NCBI RefSeq assembly: GCF_018332515.1
Contig: NZ_BOQD01000092.1
Location: 1 to 53,785 of the forward strand
DNA from: Bacillus hominis
GTDB lineage: Bacteria; Bacillota; Bacilli; Bacillales; Bacillaceae_G
DNA: 53,785 nucleotides
Direction of reading: 5' to 3'
Positions 1 to 9,229 of this stretch are shown here, in pieces. Every line of letters starts with the position of its first letter. Position 1 is the stretch's first letter. The notes beneath the pieces were generated by a model. The model did no database searches. It saw only the letters and a list, made by a program, of their open reading frames with translations, and was not told where the DNA came from. The position numbers were made by a program, and so were the translations under genes.

Positions 1-68
1 ACTGCAAATACGAAAAATCCAAAATGATTACTTAATACTCTTTTACTCTTTAATAAAAATTGTTGCAT
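1..68 (-). CDS. 5' end of an unidentified gene, cut by the window edge
   Basis: Reading the minus strand, an AGGTGGAG ribosome binding site precedes an ATG whose first 22 codons run off the window edge. The visible residues begin MQQFLLKSKRVLSNHFGF and turn hydrophobic (FFVFA), so a basic N-terminus followed by the start of a membrane segment is likely. This pattern would fit a membrane protein such as an LtaS-type sulfatase, but the visible stretch is far too short to name it. The ribosome binding site and in-frame codons are seen; everything else is inference. Confidence 0.5.
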   Translation of the reverse strand, partial: MQQFLLKSKRVLSNHFGFFVFA

Positions 69-381
69 CTCTCCACCTCTTTTAATCATCCAAGGCTTAT
101 TTTGTATAAGTCTTTCTCTCTATTCAATTTTTCTTCTTCACATAGATTTTATTTATTTAACTATATAAAGAATATTAGTAATTATAATTTGAAGCTTGTA
201 TTTATTCAACCATTTCTTTTTAAACATTTTGACCTTGGTTTCTATTTAACAAAATACATTTGTAACATTTCCTGTTTTCTCCCAAAACTCATCCACTAAT
301 TATGACTCCACAAACTATAATCCTTTATTTCCTCATTTGCAAACTAATCTATCTCCAATTTTGGTACATATTTCACATAAG

Positions 382-422
382 AAAAAGTGTAGTTTGAAGT
401 AATTGCTCAAACTACACTTTTT
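382..422 (-). terminator. intrinsic terminator, likely bidirectional
   Basis: A 16-bp perfect stem (arms 382-397 and 407-422) has a short loop and A/T tracts on both sides. It lies just downstream of the broken AHSA1 gene on the minus strand. Confidence 0.75.
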
Positions 423-430
423 CTACAATC

Positions 431-604
431 CTATCCTTTATAACTAACTTCCCCAATTACTCGATAATCTTTTCCATTACGATGATCAACAATTTCCCAA
501 CTTCCTCCTACTTCAGGAGTATTTTCCGTTACTTTATTCGTCCCTTCCAATGTAAAAAACCATTTCTTCATCATTTCAGGGTTTATCCACGCTTCAAAAA
601 TTTC
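431..604 (-). pseudogene. remnant of an AHSA1/SRPBCC-domain gene
   Basis: One open frame of 57 codons reads EIFEAWINPEMMKKWFFTLE at its start and GSWEIVDHRNGKDYRVIGE near its end. This is the hallmark N-terminal part of AHSA1-type SRPBCC proteins (xVFxAWxxPExxxxWF, then GGxWxxxxxxxG). The frame is closed on its 5' side by a TAA immediately before EIFEAW and has no start codon or ribosome binding site. It stops after SYKG, where family members continue for about 80 more residues. It is therefore truncated at both ends. The family call rests on motif recognition only. Confidence 0.65.
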
Positions 605-688
605 TTACCATCGCTAATGTTATTTTTGAATAATTATTAATTTCAGTCCCACCTTTATTTAAATGAAAAGATTGTATTTCTTTTCAAC

Positions 689-724
689 AAAACCCCCGCT
701 CTCATAAAAGAGAGCGGGGGTTTT
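689..724 (-). terminator. intrinsic terminator of the ABC-F gene
   Basis: A GC-rich stem AACCCCCGCTCT / AGAGCGGGGGTT with flanking A and T runs lies directly after the ABC-F stop codon on the minus strand. Confidence 0.9.
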
Positions 725-733
725 CATCATTCA

Positions 734-2359
734 TTATTGACCTTTGTACATTGCATCAACTTGTTTTTGAAGTTCTTCATTTTCTAAGAACTCATCATAC
801 GTTGCTACCTTATCAACTACACCGTTTGGCGTTACTTCGATAATACGGTTTGCAATTGTTTGTACGAACTGATGGTCATGAGAAGTGAATAGTAATGTTC
901 CTTTAAATGTGATTAAACCGTTGTTTAATGCTGTAATAGACTCAAGGTCTAAATGGTTCGTTGGATCATCTAATGTTAATACGTTCGCACCGCTTAACAT
1001 CATTTTAGATAACATACAACGAACTTTTTCTCCTCCAGATAAAACAGAAACGTTTTTCTTTACTTCTTCACCAGAGAATAGCATACGGCCTAAGAAACCA
1101 CGTAAGAAACTTTCTGATTCATCTTGTGGAGAGAACTGACGTAACCAATCAATTAAAGTGTAATCACTGTTCTCGAAGTACTCAGAGTTATCTCTTGGGA
1201 AATGAGCTTGAGATGTTGTTACACCCCATTTGAATGAACCGCTATCTGGCTCCATTTCACCCATAAGAATTTTAAATAATGTTGTCATTGCAATATCGTT
1301 ACGGCCGATAAATGCAACTTTATCACCTTTATTTAAAGTGAAGTTCACATTATCTAATACTTTTTCTCCGTCGATTGTTTTAGAAATACCTTCAACCGTT
1401 AATAAGTCATTTCCTACTTCACGCTCTGGTGTGAAACCAACGAACGGATAACGACGTGATGACGGTCTAATATCATCTAATGTAATTTTATCTAATAATT
1501 TTTTACGAGAAGTTGCTTGCTTCGCTTTAGATGCGTTTGAGCTAAAGCGCGCAATAAAGTTTTGTAACTCTTTTACTTTCTCTTCTTTTTTCTTGTTAGA
1601 ATCTTGCGTTAGTTTTAATGCTAATTGGCTTGATTCATACCAGAAGTCATAGTTACCAACGTATAATTGAATTTTACCGAAATCAAGGTCAGCCATGTGC
1701 GTACATACTTTATTTAAGAAGTGACGGTCATGGGATACAACGATAACTGTATTTTCAAAGTTCATTAAGAAGTTTTCTAACCATTGAATCGCTTTTAAGT
1801 CCAAGTGGTTGGTAGGCTCATCTAGTAATAGAATGTCAGGTTGACCGAATAAAGCTTGAGCAAGTAATACTTTTACTTTCTCTGCCCCTGTTAATTCAGA
1901 CATCTTTTTATCATGAATATCTTCACCGATACCTAATCCTTTTAGAAGGATTGCTGCTTCAGACTCAGCTTCCCAACCGTTTAGCTCAGCGAACTCACCT
2001 TCAAGTTCTGCAGCACGCATGCCATCTTCATCACTAAAGTCTTCTTTCATGTAAATTGCATTTTTCTCTTGCATTACTTTATAAAGACGTGTGTGACCCA
2101 TCATTACTGTTTCTAGTGCAGGGAACTCTTCATATTCGAAGTGATTCTGTTTTAATACTGCTAAACGCTCACCTGGCGTAATATGTATGTCACCTGTTGA
2201 TTGGTCAACTTCTCCAGATAAAATCTTTAGAAATGTTGATTTACCAGCACCGTTTGCTCCAATTAAACCGTAGCAATTACCTGGCGTAAATTTTATGTTA
2301 ACATCTTCAAATAATTTGCGATCTGCGAAACGCAAACTAACGTTACTTACTGTAATCAT
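734..2359 (-). CDS. ABC-F family ATPase (YkpA/YbiT type)
   Basis: Soluble ABC-F protein of 541 residues with two ATPase domains and no membrane segment; the family acts on ribosomes (translation factors or antibiotic protection), not in transport. Domain 1 has Walker A GANGAGKST at residues 34-42 and LLLDEPTNHLDL near 177-188, but its signature is LTGAEK (156-161) rather than LSGGQ. A charged linker follows (about 250-300). Domain 2 has a normal LSGGEK (440-445) but a degenerate Walker A, GRNDIAMTT (352-360), and LDDPTNHLD (463-471) with Asp in place of the catalytic Glu. From memory B. subtilis YkpA shares the altered second P-loop, so this looks like a family trait. An AGGAGG site supports the ATG. 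It is monocistronic, with its own terminator. Confidence 0.9.
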   Translation of the reverse strand: MITVSNVSLRFADRKLFEDVNIKFTPGNCYGLIGANGAGKSTFLKILSGEVDQSTGDIHITPGERLAVLKQNHFEYEEFPALETVMMGHTRLYKVMQEKNAIYMKEDFSDEDGMRAAELEGEFAELNGWEAESEAAILLKGLGIGEDIHDKKMSELTGAEKVKVLLAQALFGQPDILLLDEPTNHLDLKAIQWLENFLMNFENTVIVVSHDRHFLNKVCTHMADLDFGKIQLYVGNYDFWYESSQLALKLTQDSNKKKEEKVKELQNFIARFSSNASKAKQATSRKKLLDKITLDDIRPSSRRYPFVGFTPEREVGNDLLTVEGISKTIDGEKVLDNVNFTLNKGDKVAFIGRNDIAMTTLFKILMGEMEPDSGSFKWGVTTSQAHFPRDNSEYFENSDYTLIDWLRQFSPQDESESFLRGFLGRMLFSGEEVKKNVSVLSGGEKVRCMLSKMMLSGANVLTLDDPTNHLDLESITALNNGLITFKGTLLFTSHDHQFVQTIANRIIEVTPNGVVDKVATYDEFLENEELQKQVDAMYKGQ

Positions 2360-2454
2360 TTGTGTCCTCCTACTAATACCACTTATTTCAGCGTTTTCTC
2401 ACCGATTGTCTTAAAAAATCGCATATTACGACTCAATTATTGTAGACTATAGCT

Positions 2455-2484
2455 ATTATATAGTAGAAGCTGGATGAATAGCAA
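2455..2484 (-). promoter_or_regulatory. candidate sigma-A promoter of the ABC-F gene
   Basis: On the minus strand TTGCTA, an 18-bp spacer and an exact TATAAT lie about 95 bp upstream of the ABC-F start. The -10 is perfect and the -35 matches at four positions. Confidence 0.5.
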
Positions 2485-2936
2485 CGGTTGATTGCTTTTA
2501 TCGTGTGGTTATTACATTGATTTACTGGTTAATACAGCATTTTAAATACTACTAGTTAAATTCCATATATAGTGAATAAGGATTTGTGCTAGCAATGAAT
2601 TTGTTTTTCGGTATATGTAACTAGTAACAATACTCAAAACAAACGGAAACACACGATATTCCATTAGGATATTATGTATGAAAGAAAAGTGAATATAAAT
2701 GAATCGGTCATTTCGTTATACAAATTCATATCAAAAAGATATTCACACAACCTCAAGAATATAATTGCCCCATCAAAACTTAACATACCATAAACGAATG
2801 ATTTGTTTGTTACCCATAAATCCCTTCTACTACAAAAAAGGGCGTGAATATTTTCCGTATTTCCCTAACTATATTTCACCATATATTAGAAAGTATTTTT
2901 TTTGTTTATTCGCAAACGTTCTTCACTCTGTTTTCA
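2485..2936. other. gene-free AT-rich intergenic region
   Basis: I see no coding frame with a ribosome binding site and no clear repeat here. The short open frames on the plus strand lack starts with Shine-Dalgarno sequences and have composition typical of noncoding AT-rich DNA. Confidence 0.6.
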
Positions 2937-2975
2937 ATAAAAAACTGTAGAGAACACACTCTCTACAGTTTTTTT
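2937..2975 (-). terminator. intrinsic terminator of the MMPL gene
   Basis: The stem AACTGTAGAGA / TCTCTACAGTT is followed by a long T run on the minus strand, immediately after the MMPL stop codon. Confidence 0.9.
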
Positions 2976-2976
2976 A

Positions 2977-5900
2977 TTACTTCTTATCAATTATTTTCTT
3001 TTTATAACTTTGTATTTTACTCGTTAACCCTATTAAAGCTGGTAATAAAATTGGCATAACAATTAAAGCTAATAGTATAAGGGCAATGCCAACAACTAAT
3101 GCTACTTGTATTAGCGTTAATACACCTGAAGGAATTAATGCTGCAAATGTCCCACCTAAAATAAGTGCCGCTGATAATACGACTCCTCCTATATGACGAG
3201 ATGCATTTACAATTTTCGTTACTGAATCCCCTTCTATCTCATTATATCGCATCATTACGAAGATGCTATAATCCACTCCTAAAGCGACAATCATAATGAA
3301 GCTAAAGAATGGAACATTCCAGCTTAATGATTCTACATGTAATATATGCGCACTAATTTGTTCACTTATACCAAGTGATGCGAAGTACGCTAATATTAAT
3401 GATCCAATAATAAATATTGAGTTTAATAATGAACGGGTAATCACTATTAATACAATCGCAATTCCAATTAACATAATCGTAGCTGTACGTAAGAAATCTT
3501 GCCCGGTTACTTCTTTTAAATCAACGTTTCTAGCTGTTGTTCCGCCAATTGCTTTTTTCGCCGATTTTAATTCTGTACCATTTAACGTACCGTCTATCGT
3601 TTTATTAATTTCTTGAATAATAGGCATCGCTTCTTTTGAATACGGGTTTACGTCTAAAATGATTGTCATTTTAGCAGTTTTTCTATCATGTGACATATAC
3701 GTATTCAATGCCTGTTGGAAGTCTTCTCCCTCCAAAACTTCTTTTGGGATATAAAACTTCTCTGAGCTTTTCGATTCATTCAGCTCACCTAAATATTTTT
3801 GAGCGTCCCCTAGACCGTTACTTACTTTTCCTAAACCTTCTGTACTTTTAGATAAGCCTGATTGTAATTGCCCCATCTTTTCCTGCAAATCTTTCAGTCC
3901 AGTTAATAATTGCCCTTGCCCATCATTGATTTTCGTTAGTCCAGATTGTAACTCACCTGATTTGTTCGCAATTTGTTTTGAACCTGTAGCTCCTTCGTTC
4001 AAGCCGTTTTTCAGCTCGGTTGCTCCTTTTTGTAATTGCGTAACGCCACTGTTCATTTCTTTTAAACCACTATCTACTTTCAGTAACGATTGATTCGCTT
4101 CTTTAAATGAACTCATCGCTGCTTTGTGCTGCGTCGCTAATTGATTTAATTCATTTGAAAGGACACTTAATTGCTTCTGAGCTTCTTTTGTAATTCCTAA
4201 TGTTTGCTGCACATTAGGATCATTTGCTAATTCTGGTTTTGTTTGAATGAAATTGTTCATTAACATTTCAATTTGTTCATATCCTTTTTTCGCACCATCA
4301 ATCGCTTGAGAAATACTTCCGAAATATTGATCGTACGAACTTAAACCTTTTTCTAACTGAGTATAACCAGCATGAAGCTGAGAAGTTGCATTTGAAATGG
4401 CATTGATATTTCCGTTTAATGATGCTAGCCCATCCTCTATTTGCTTCGCCCCTTGTGCCCCATTGTTTATTCCATTCGATAATTGATTTAAAGCTGTTCC
4501 TAATGCTGTTACGCCATTTTCCGCCTCATTTGTTCCATCAATTAACTTTTGAACATTTGCGAGACTATTTGAGTCATTACCACCCATTTTGTCTTTCGCA
4601 TCAGTTAATCCGTCATTAATTTCTTTTATACCACCATTTGCATCTCCTAAGCCTGTATTCAATTCTCCGGCTTGTTTATTTATATATAATTCTTTAATCT
4701 TATCTCCAGTTGGACGCGTCGGTGAATATACTTCTGAAACCCCTTTAACTTTCGAAAGTTTTTCAGTTAGTTCATCTAAAGTTTGTAGAGAAGTCGCTTC
4801 ATCTAGCTTTTTGTCAGATTGAATAACTAGCGTACCCGGTGAAGAGAAACCAGGCGGGAAATGCTCTTCTATTACATTAATCCCCATTTTTGATTCATAC
4901 TTATTATCTACTTCAAATAAATCATTGTAATTATGCGTGTTAGAATATTTTAATACGAAAGGAATCGATATCACAAACACAATAATTAAAGCAACAAATG
5001 GTCTTGCTACCGAGTTTTTCGCAAAGAATCCCCATAAACGACTATCCTCATGTCCTTTAAATGTTTTAACTGGATAAAACATTCCTTTTCCTAATAGCAC
5101 CATGAAAAATGGATTTAAAGTGGTTAATACGAGTAATAATACTGCGACACCAATTGCTACCGCTGAAGTAGATTGATATAATTTAAAACTCGCTAATGCA
5201 AGAGATGCAAAACCGATTAGTACTGCAATTCCGCTATATAAAACGGTTTTACCTGCTGATTTAAATGTTTCTTTCGTAGCTAAATACGCATTTTCTTGTT
5301 TACTTAATTCTTCTTTAAATCTCGTATATAATAAAATGTTATAGTCTGTTCCTACTCCAAACAGGACGACAACTACAAACACTTGTGTAAAGTTTGAAAA
5401 TGGAAAATTAAATTGATCAACCAAATGAGCAATAATTCCCATTGAAACTAAGTACGATACCCCAACTGTAAGAAGTGAAACGATCGGAACAATTGGTGAA
5501 CGAAATACAATGATTAATACTACAAGAATGAAAATGATTGAAATAACTTCTGTCTTTTGCACTCCCTCTTGAGAGGATTTAAGAAAATCATCTCCGATTA
5601 AGTCACTTCCTGTTAAGTATGTTTTTACCCCTTTCGGTTTAACTTTTTTATGTAGCTCCTCTGCAACTTTTGATATTTCACCATGCTTTTTATCTACCGA
5701 TATTTGCGTTAAAATAGTCGTATTGTCTTTAGAAATTAACTGTTTTTCCAAGTCTTTATTATCTAAATGTGAAACAACTTCCTTAATTCCTAATTGCTCT
5801 TTTTCACTTTGTAACGCATTGATCGTTTTTGTTATTTCCTCTTTTTGCTCAGTAGTTAAAGCTGCTTTATTACCACTATTAAAAACGGCTATAATTTCGT

Positions 5901-6093
5901 ACTTTTCAACACCTTCTTTATCCATCTCTTTTATCATCTTGTCAGCAATACTACTTTGTTCTGTATTAGGAATCGTAATCTGCCCTTTTTCTTTCACTAA
6001 CTTATCCATATTAGGCATCGTTACGACCATTGTAATAGTAATAACTATCCATAATAGAAAAGATAAACTTCTCCAATTTTTTAATTTGCTCAT
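2977..6093 (-). CDS. MMPL/RND-family membrane exporter
   Basis: Protein of 1038 residues with the MMPL layout: one N-terminal membrane helix, a soluble region, a block of five to six helices (about 180-400), a second large soluble region, and a C-terminal block of helices (about 860-1030). The second soluble region (about 430-760) is very rich in Gly/Asn/Leu repeats such as LxxGLxxLxxG, as in YhgE/MMPL proteins, and probably forms long extracellular helical hairpins. Polar residues typical of proton relay sit in the helices (GTDYNILLYTRF and GVDYSIFVMMRY). The start is taken at the second ATG (6093), because the AGGAG site lies directly against the first one. It lies downstream of a TetR-family gene, with three operator palindromes between them. 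Substrate unknown; lipids, siderophores or toxic amphiphiles are family precedents. Confidence 0.85.
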   Translation of the reverse strand: MSKLKNWRSLSFLLWIVITITMVVTMPNMDKLVKEKGQITIPNTEQSSIADKMIKEMDKEGVEKYEIIAVFNSGNKAALTTEQKEEITKTINALQSEKEQLGIKEVVSHLDNKDLEKQLISKDNTTILTQISVDKKHGEISKVAEELHKKVKPKGVKTYLTGSDLIGDDFLKSSQEGVQKTEVISIIFILVVLIIVFRSPIVPIVSLLTVGVSYLVSMGIIAHLVDQFNFPFSNFTQVFVVVVLFGVGTDYNILLYTRFKEELSKQENAYLATKETFKSAGKTVLYSGIAVLIGFASLALASFKLYQSTSAVAIGVAVLLLVLTTLNPFFMVLLGKGMFYPVKTFKGHEDSRLWGFFAKNSVARPFVALIIVFVISIPFVLKYSNTHNYNDLFEVDNKYESKMGINVIEEHFPPGFSSPGTLVIQSDKKLDEATSLQTLDELTEKLSKVKGVSEVYSPTRPTGDKIKELYINKQAGELNTGLGDANGGIKEINDGLTDAKDKMGGNDSNSLANVQKLIDGTNEAENGVTALGTALNQLSNGINNGAQGAKQIEDGLASLNGNINAISNATSQLHAGYTQLEKGLSSYDQYFGSISQAIDGAKKGYEQIEMLMNNFIQTKPELANDPNVQQTLGITKEAQKQLSVLSNELNQLATQHKAAMSSFKEANQSLLKVDSGLKEMNSGVTQLQKGATELKNGLNEGATGSKQIANKSGELQSGLTKINDGQGQLLTGLKDLQEKMGQLQSGLSKSTEGLGKVSNGLGDAQKYLGELNESKSSEKFYIPKEVLEGEDFQQALNTYMSHDRKTAKMTIILDVNPYSKEAMPIIQEINKTIDGTLNGTELKSAKKAIGGTTARNVDLKEVTGQDFLRTATIMLIGIAIVLIVITRSLLNSIFIIGSLILAYFASLGISEQISAHILHVESLSWNVPFFSFIMIVALGVDYSIFVMMRYNEIEGDSVTKIVNASRHIGGVVLSAALILGGTFAALIPSGVLTLIQVALVVGIALILLALIVMPILLPALIGLTSKIQSYKKKIIDKK

Positions 6094-6132
6094 ATGAATC
6101 ATCTCCTACTTTTAGAATTTCATGTTGCATTC

Positions 6133-6150
6133 GGAATGAACGTTCATTCC
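6133..6150. promoter_or_regulatory. TetR-family operator, copy 1
   Basis: Perfect 18-bp palindrome GGAATGAACGTTCATTCC, 40 bp upstream of the MMPL start. It shares the arms GGAATGAA / TTCATTCC with three other copies around the tetR-type gene. Assignment to that regulator is inference from position. Confidence 0.85.
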
Positions 6151-6196
6151 TATTATTCTATTAAATTATTTTTAAATCTATTTACCTACCTCTATC

Positions 6197-6214
6197 GGAA
6201 TGAATATTCATTCC
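6197..6214. promoter_or_regulatory. TetR-family operator, copy 2
   Basis: Palindrome GGAATGAATATTCATTCC, identical in its arms to copy 1 and centred 64 bp from it. Confidence 0.85.
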
Positions 6215-6265
6215 TTTAGTTGTGTGGATATATCATCTCCTGTTCTCATTTTATATATCTATTTC

Positions 6266-6283
6266 GGAATGAATGTTCATTCC
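6266..6283. promoter_or_regulatory. TetR-family operator, copy 3
   Basis: GGAATGAATGTTCATTCC, centred 69 bp from copy 2 and 22 bp after the regulator stop codon. Both arms match the other copies; the central two bases differ. Confidence 0.85.
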
Positions 6284-6304
6284 TGTCCTTATAGAGCTAT
6301 AGAA

Positions 6305-6880
6305 TCAAATGATTCTAATAGCATTCCAAGAGCTTTCTTCCAATTCTTTTACTAATTCTTTTGAGTATTCTAATTGCCCTGTTGCCATTACTTTAGTTAA
6401 TTTTTCTAGCGGTTGATATACAATAATAATTAAAGCAACTGGAGGCAATGGACGGAGCAAACCTTTTGCGATTCCATCTTCTATAATATTCATAAAGAAG
6501 CCTATAAAATCGTCAAATATTTTGTTACTCTGTTCATCAAGAAAATAACTATCACAGTGAGAATTTGTAAAAAGAAAAGCATCCACATTATTTCTCGCAA
6601 ATTCAAATAAACGGTTATAAATATGACTAAACTGTTCACGAATATTTGCTTCAACAGGAAAATCAGTTTTTAGTATTTCAGATAATTGCAACATGCTCTT
6701 TGAAAATAGTGAGTTAACGAGTGCCTCTTTATTTTCAAAATAGCGATAAATAGTACCAGCGCCAACATTTGCTTTTTCAGCAATCATCGGAATTGTCGTA
6801 CCATCGTAACCACGCTCTGCGAAAAGTTTTATAGCAGCATCAAAAATATCCTCTTGTTTATTTTTAGCCATTTTGCTCAT
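6305..6880 (-). CDS. TetR/AcrR-family repressor
   Basis: Repressor of 191 residues, typical TetR length. The N-terminal helix-turn-helix (about residues 10-55) carries the family signature: FAERGYDGTTIPMIAEKANV followed by GAGTIYRYFENKEALV. The remaining helices form the ligand/dimer domain. The start is uncertain: ATG at 6880, or the second ATG at 6871, which has a GAGATGAG sequence 5 bp upstream. An operator palindrome overlaps the region directly upstream (6892-6909), predicting autorepression, and three more lie before the exporter gene. The gene pair is a classic repressor-exporter unit; the inducer cannot be read from sequence. Confidence 0.9.
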   Translation of the reverse strand: MSKMAKNKQEDIFDAAIKLFAERGYDGTTIPMIAEKANVGAGTIYRYFENKEALVNSLFSKSMLQLSEILKTDFPVEANIREQFSHIYNRLFEFARNNVDAFLFTNSHCDSYFLDEQSNKIFDDFIGFFMNIIEDGIAKGLLRPLPPVALIIIVYQPLEKLTKVMATGQLEYSKELVKELEESSWNAIRII

Positions 6881-6891
6881 CTCAATTTTCA

Positions 6892-6909
6892 GGAATGAAA
6901 ATTCATTCC
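6892..6909. promoter_or_regulatory. TetR-family operator, copy 4 (autoregulatory)
   Basis: GGAATGAAAATTCATTCC, 12 bp upstream of the regulator start, same arms as copies 1-3. Binding here would block transcription of the regulator. Confidence 0.85.
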
Positions 6910-7103
6910 GTTTTTAATTATAAATTACACGGATTAAAAGTCAAGTACGCGACAAAGTAATACAGAATTTTTATAGCCCCTGCTTGTGAATGAAATTACA
7001 TCAGCGATTTTTAAGATATATCGACTTACCGACAAAAACTGACAACATAGGAGGAAGCCATCCCAAAATTTTATTTGGGACAGCTCGATTTCATATATGT
7101 GAA

Positions 7104-8264
7104 TTAAAAGAAATCATAAATAAATGCTTCTCGTACCGGTACTAAATTCTCAAATACTCGTATTTCCTCTTCGCTTCCGCTAATTAATTCAAGTTCTTTT
7201 AGCTCTAACGGACGTTTGTAGCCAAACATTATTGTAGATAACGCATTGATATCTAGTCTAATTCCTTTATGCAATGTCTCTTCTTTTATAATTGTTACTT
7301 CATGATTTGCAAGTTTCACAGTTACGTTATTCCAAGGTGCAAATGAATCTGTAATTTGTAAGATCACTTCTTGTTGCGCACTGTTCCAATTAAACTCATA
7401 TTGATTTAAGAACTGCTCCACATCTACAATTCTACCCATAAAATATGGTTTCAGTTCTGCCTTCACTCGCGGTTCTTGCAATGTATATAACAACGGTTCT
7501 TTTTCACTTAATATCATTTCAAGTTCTTTAAGCATAGAATCATGCTGGCAAATAAAGTTCCATAGGCCATTTCTCGCTTCATTATGCAGTGGAACAAATT
7601 CTTCTACCGTCATTTTAGAATCCTCTATTTTATATAAAATGTAACCTGTCGCATTTTTATTTTCATCATAGTAAACTGCCAATGTTAAATCATGATACAC
7701 CACTTGTAGCCACCATTTACGTCCGCGAACTAACATACCAGAAAATCGTTCTGCAAATGTTTCATATAGCTTCTCTACGTCTTCTGGATGATTATCTTTA
7801 CTAAAACGTTTCACTGTACCGTTCACTTGTTTTTTCATAATTAAATCGCTCTTCTCCATATGACATACAAGGCGATTTGCACAAAGCTCCCAGCCGTATT
7901 TGCGGTAAAATGAAACGGCAAATGGATGTAACATCGATACACTATATCCATCTCTTTTCATCGTTTGCAGTGAATGCTGAAGTAACTCTTTTACATACCC
8001 ACTTCTTCTATATTCTGGATAGGTCGCTACCCCTGCAACGCCGCCCATTTTAAATTTGTCTTTGCCTATGTAAATATGAAAAGGAATAAGGTGCAGTTTT
8101 GCTGCTAAACCTTTCCCTTCCATAATGCCGTATATTTCATGACTTTCTTTCATTCGAGTAAGTTGCTGCTGCAATCGTTCCTCATTTACTTTATACTGAA
8201 AAGCGTATTCTGATAAACGTAATGCTTCTCTGAACTTATCTTCTTTTAATTGTATAACGGTCAT
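7104..8264 (-). CDS. Eis-like GNAT N-acetyltransferase
   Basis: Protein of 386 residues with the Eis architecture: an N-terminal GNAT domain (acetyl-CoA loop in GVAGVATYPEYRRSGYVKEL, about residues 75-95), a second degenerate GNAT domain, and a C-terminal SCP2-like domain ending in the free carboxylate FIYDFF. Family members acetylate amines of aminoglycosides or peptides; the natural substrate here is unknown. The open frame extends five codons further, but GGAGGAGAA lies inside that extension, 6 bp before the ATG at 8264, so the shorter start is preferred. It is transcribed alone; no T-rich terminator follows, only a TCCCAAA / TTTGGGA hairpin at about 7063-7082. Confidence 0.85.
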   Translation of the reverse strand: MTVIQLKEDKFREALRLSEYAFQYKVNEERLQQQLTRMKESHEIYGIMEGKGLAAKLHLIPFHIYIGKDKFKMGGVAGVATYPEYRRSGYVKELLQHSLQTMKRDGYSVSMLHPFAVSFYRKYGWELCANRLVCHMEKSDLIMKKQVNGTVKRFSKDNHPEDVEKLYETFAERFSGMLVRGRKWWLQVVYHDLTLAVYYDENKNATGYILYKIEDSKMTVEEFVPLHNEARNGLWNFICQHDSMLKELEMILSEKEPLLYTLQEPRVKAELKPYFMGRIVDVEQFLNQYEFNWNSAQQEVILQITDSFAPWNNVTVKLANHEVTIIKEETLHKGIRLDINALSTIMFGYKRPLELKELELISGSEEEIRVFENLVPVREAFIYDFF

Positions 8265-8410
8265 ATAATTCTCCTCCATTCCCTATATGTATTGTATTAT
8301 AATTTTGAATGTTTCGGGTTGATGATTAGAAATATATCAACGTTTTGAATCCCAGATAAGATTGGTAGGAAAATATGGATTTTCAACGCTAAGTAAATCC
8401 TATAATAAAA

Positions 8411-8450
8411 AAGCTTAATTTCTCGGTATTGTAAGAGAGAAATTAAGCTT
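8411..8450 (-). terminator. intrinsic terminator of the small GNAT gene
   Basis: Perfect 14-bp stem AAGCTTAATTTCTC / GAGAAATTAAGCTT, followed on the minus strand by a run of six T. Confidence 0.9.
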
Positions 8451-8560
8451 TAGTTAGTTCATATGACTTATAAAGACACATTTACCACTTTAAATAATAT
8501 TAGGGTGATTTTTCTCGTTGTAAAGTTATAGAAAATTAATCCCCCGCATTATCTTTCCAT

Positions 8561-8983
8561 TTACAGATTCTTAATCATTGTGCGATGAGGGATACCCGCA
8601 TCTATAAATTCTTCAGAAATACTTTCATACCCTAAGTTTTCATAGAAACCAATTGCATGTTTTTGAGCATTCAATTTCACTTTAGAAATGCCCTGACTTT
8701 GTGCAAACTTCTCAATTTCATTCATAATTAATTTTCCAGAACCCGCTTTGCGATCAGTTGCCACTACACAAATTCGTTCAACTTTACCAACGCCATCTAC
8801 AATACGAAAACGTCCAGCTCCAATTGGCTTGCTATTATCGTATAACACAAAATGAGTAGCGGTTTTGTCATGTTCATCAATTTCTTCTTCTACATCGACT
8901 TGTTGTTCTTCTATAAAAACCTTTTGTCGAATAGCGTAAGCATCTTCTAATTGTTGTTGATTATTTACGATTTCTACTATCAT
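8561..8983 (-). CDS. GNAT acetyltransferase, YjcF/ElaA-like
   Basis: Small single-domain GNAT protein of 140 residues. Visible family features are an N-terminal AYAIRQKVFIEEQQV segment, the beta-bulge strand KVERICVV, and the acetyl-CoA loop DRKAGSGKLI. The closest family I recognise is B. subtilis YjcF; the acceptor substrate is unknown. The open frame extends 26 codons upstream, but that stretch is hydrophobic and lacks a ribosome binding site, while AGGAAG lies 8 bp before the ATG at 8983. It ends with its own strong terminator, so it is probably monocistronic and not part of the aro operon upstream. Confidence 0.85.
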   Translation of the reverse strand: MIVEIVNNQQQLEDAYAIRQKVFIEEQQVDVEEEIDEHDKTATHFVLYDNSKPIGAGRFRIVDGVGKVERICVVATDRKAGSGKLIMNEIEKFAQSQGISKVKLNAQKHAIGFYENLGYESISEEFIDAGIPHRTMIKNL

Positions 8984-9229
8984 AAATATTTCTTCCTTTC
9001 TAAGTTGAAATGTTTCATCAATTGTCCAGTTAATAAAATAAATGAAAGCGATTAAAATCAATAGGTACCTTTCTTCTTGTTCGGCTTCTTTTCAACGTTA
9101 AGGGAAAAACCTTGTCTCAAAAGTCCTATCGTTGTTAAATAATTCATTTTTAACATTGTAAGTAGCTGGCTTATCAAGTCCTTACGAGCTTAATGTATAT
9201 TTAATACTGCATATCTGCTTCTCATCACT

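Noticed and set aside
60-299. 79-codon plus-strand open frame at the left edge
   Set aside because: Rich in Phe/Leu/Tyr/Asn as expected of AT-rich noncoding DNA, with no ribosome binding site; it also overlaps the start of the minus-strand gene.
2765-3059. Two overlapping short plus-strand open frames
   Set aside because: They run across the MMPL terminator and gene end, have no start signals and no recognisable sequence.
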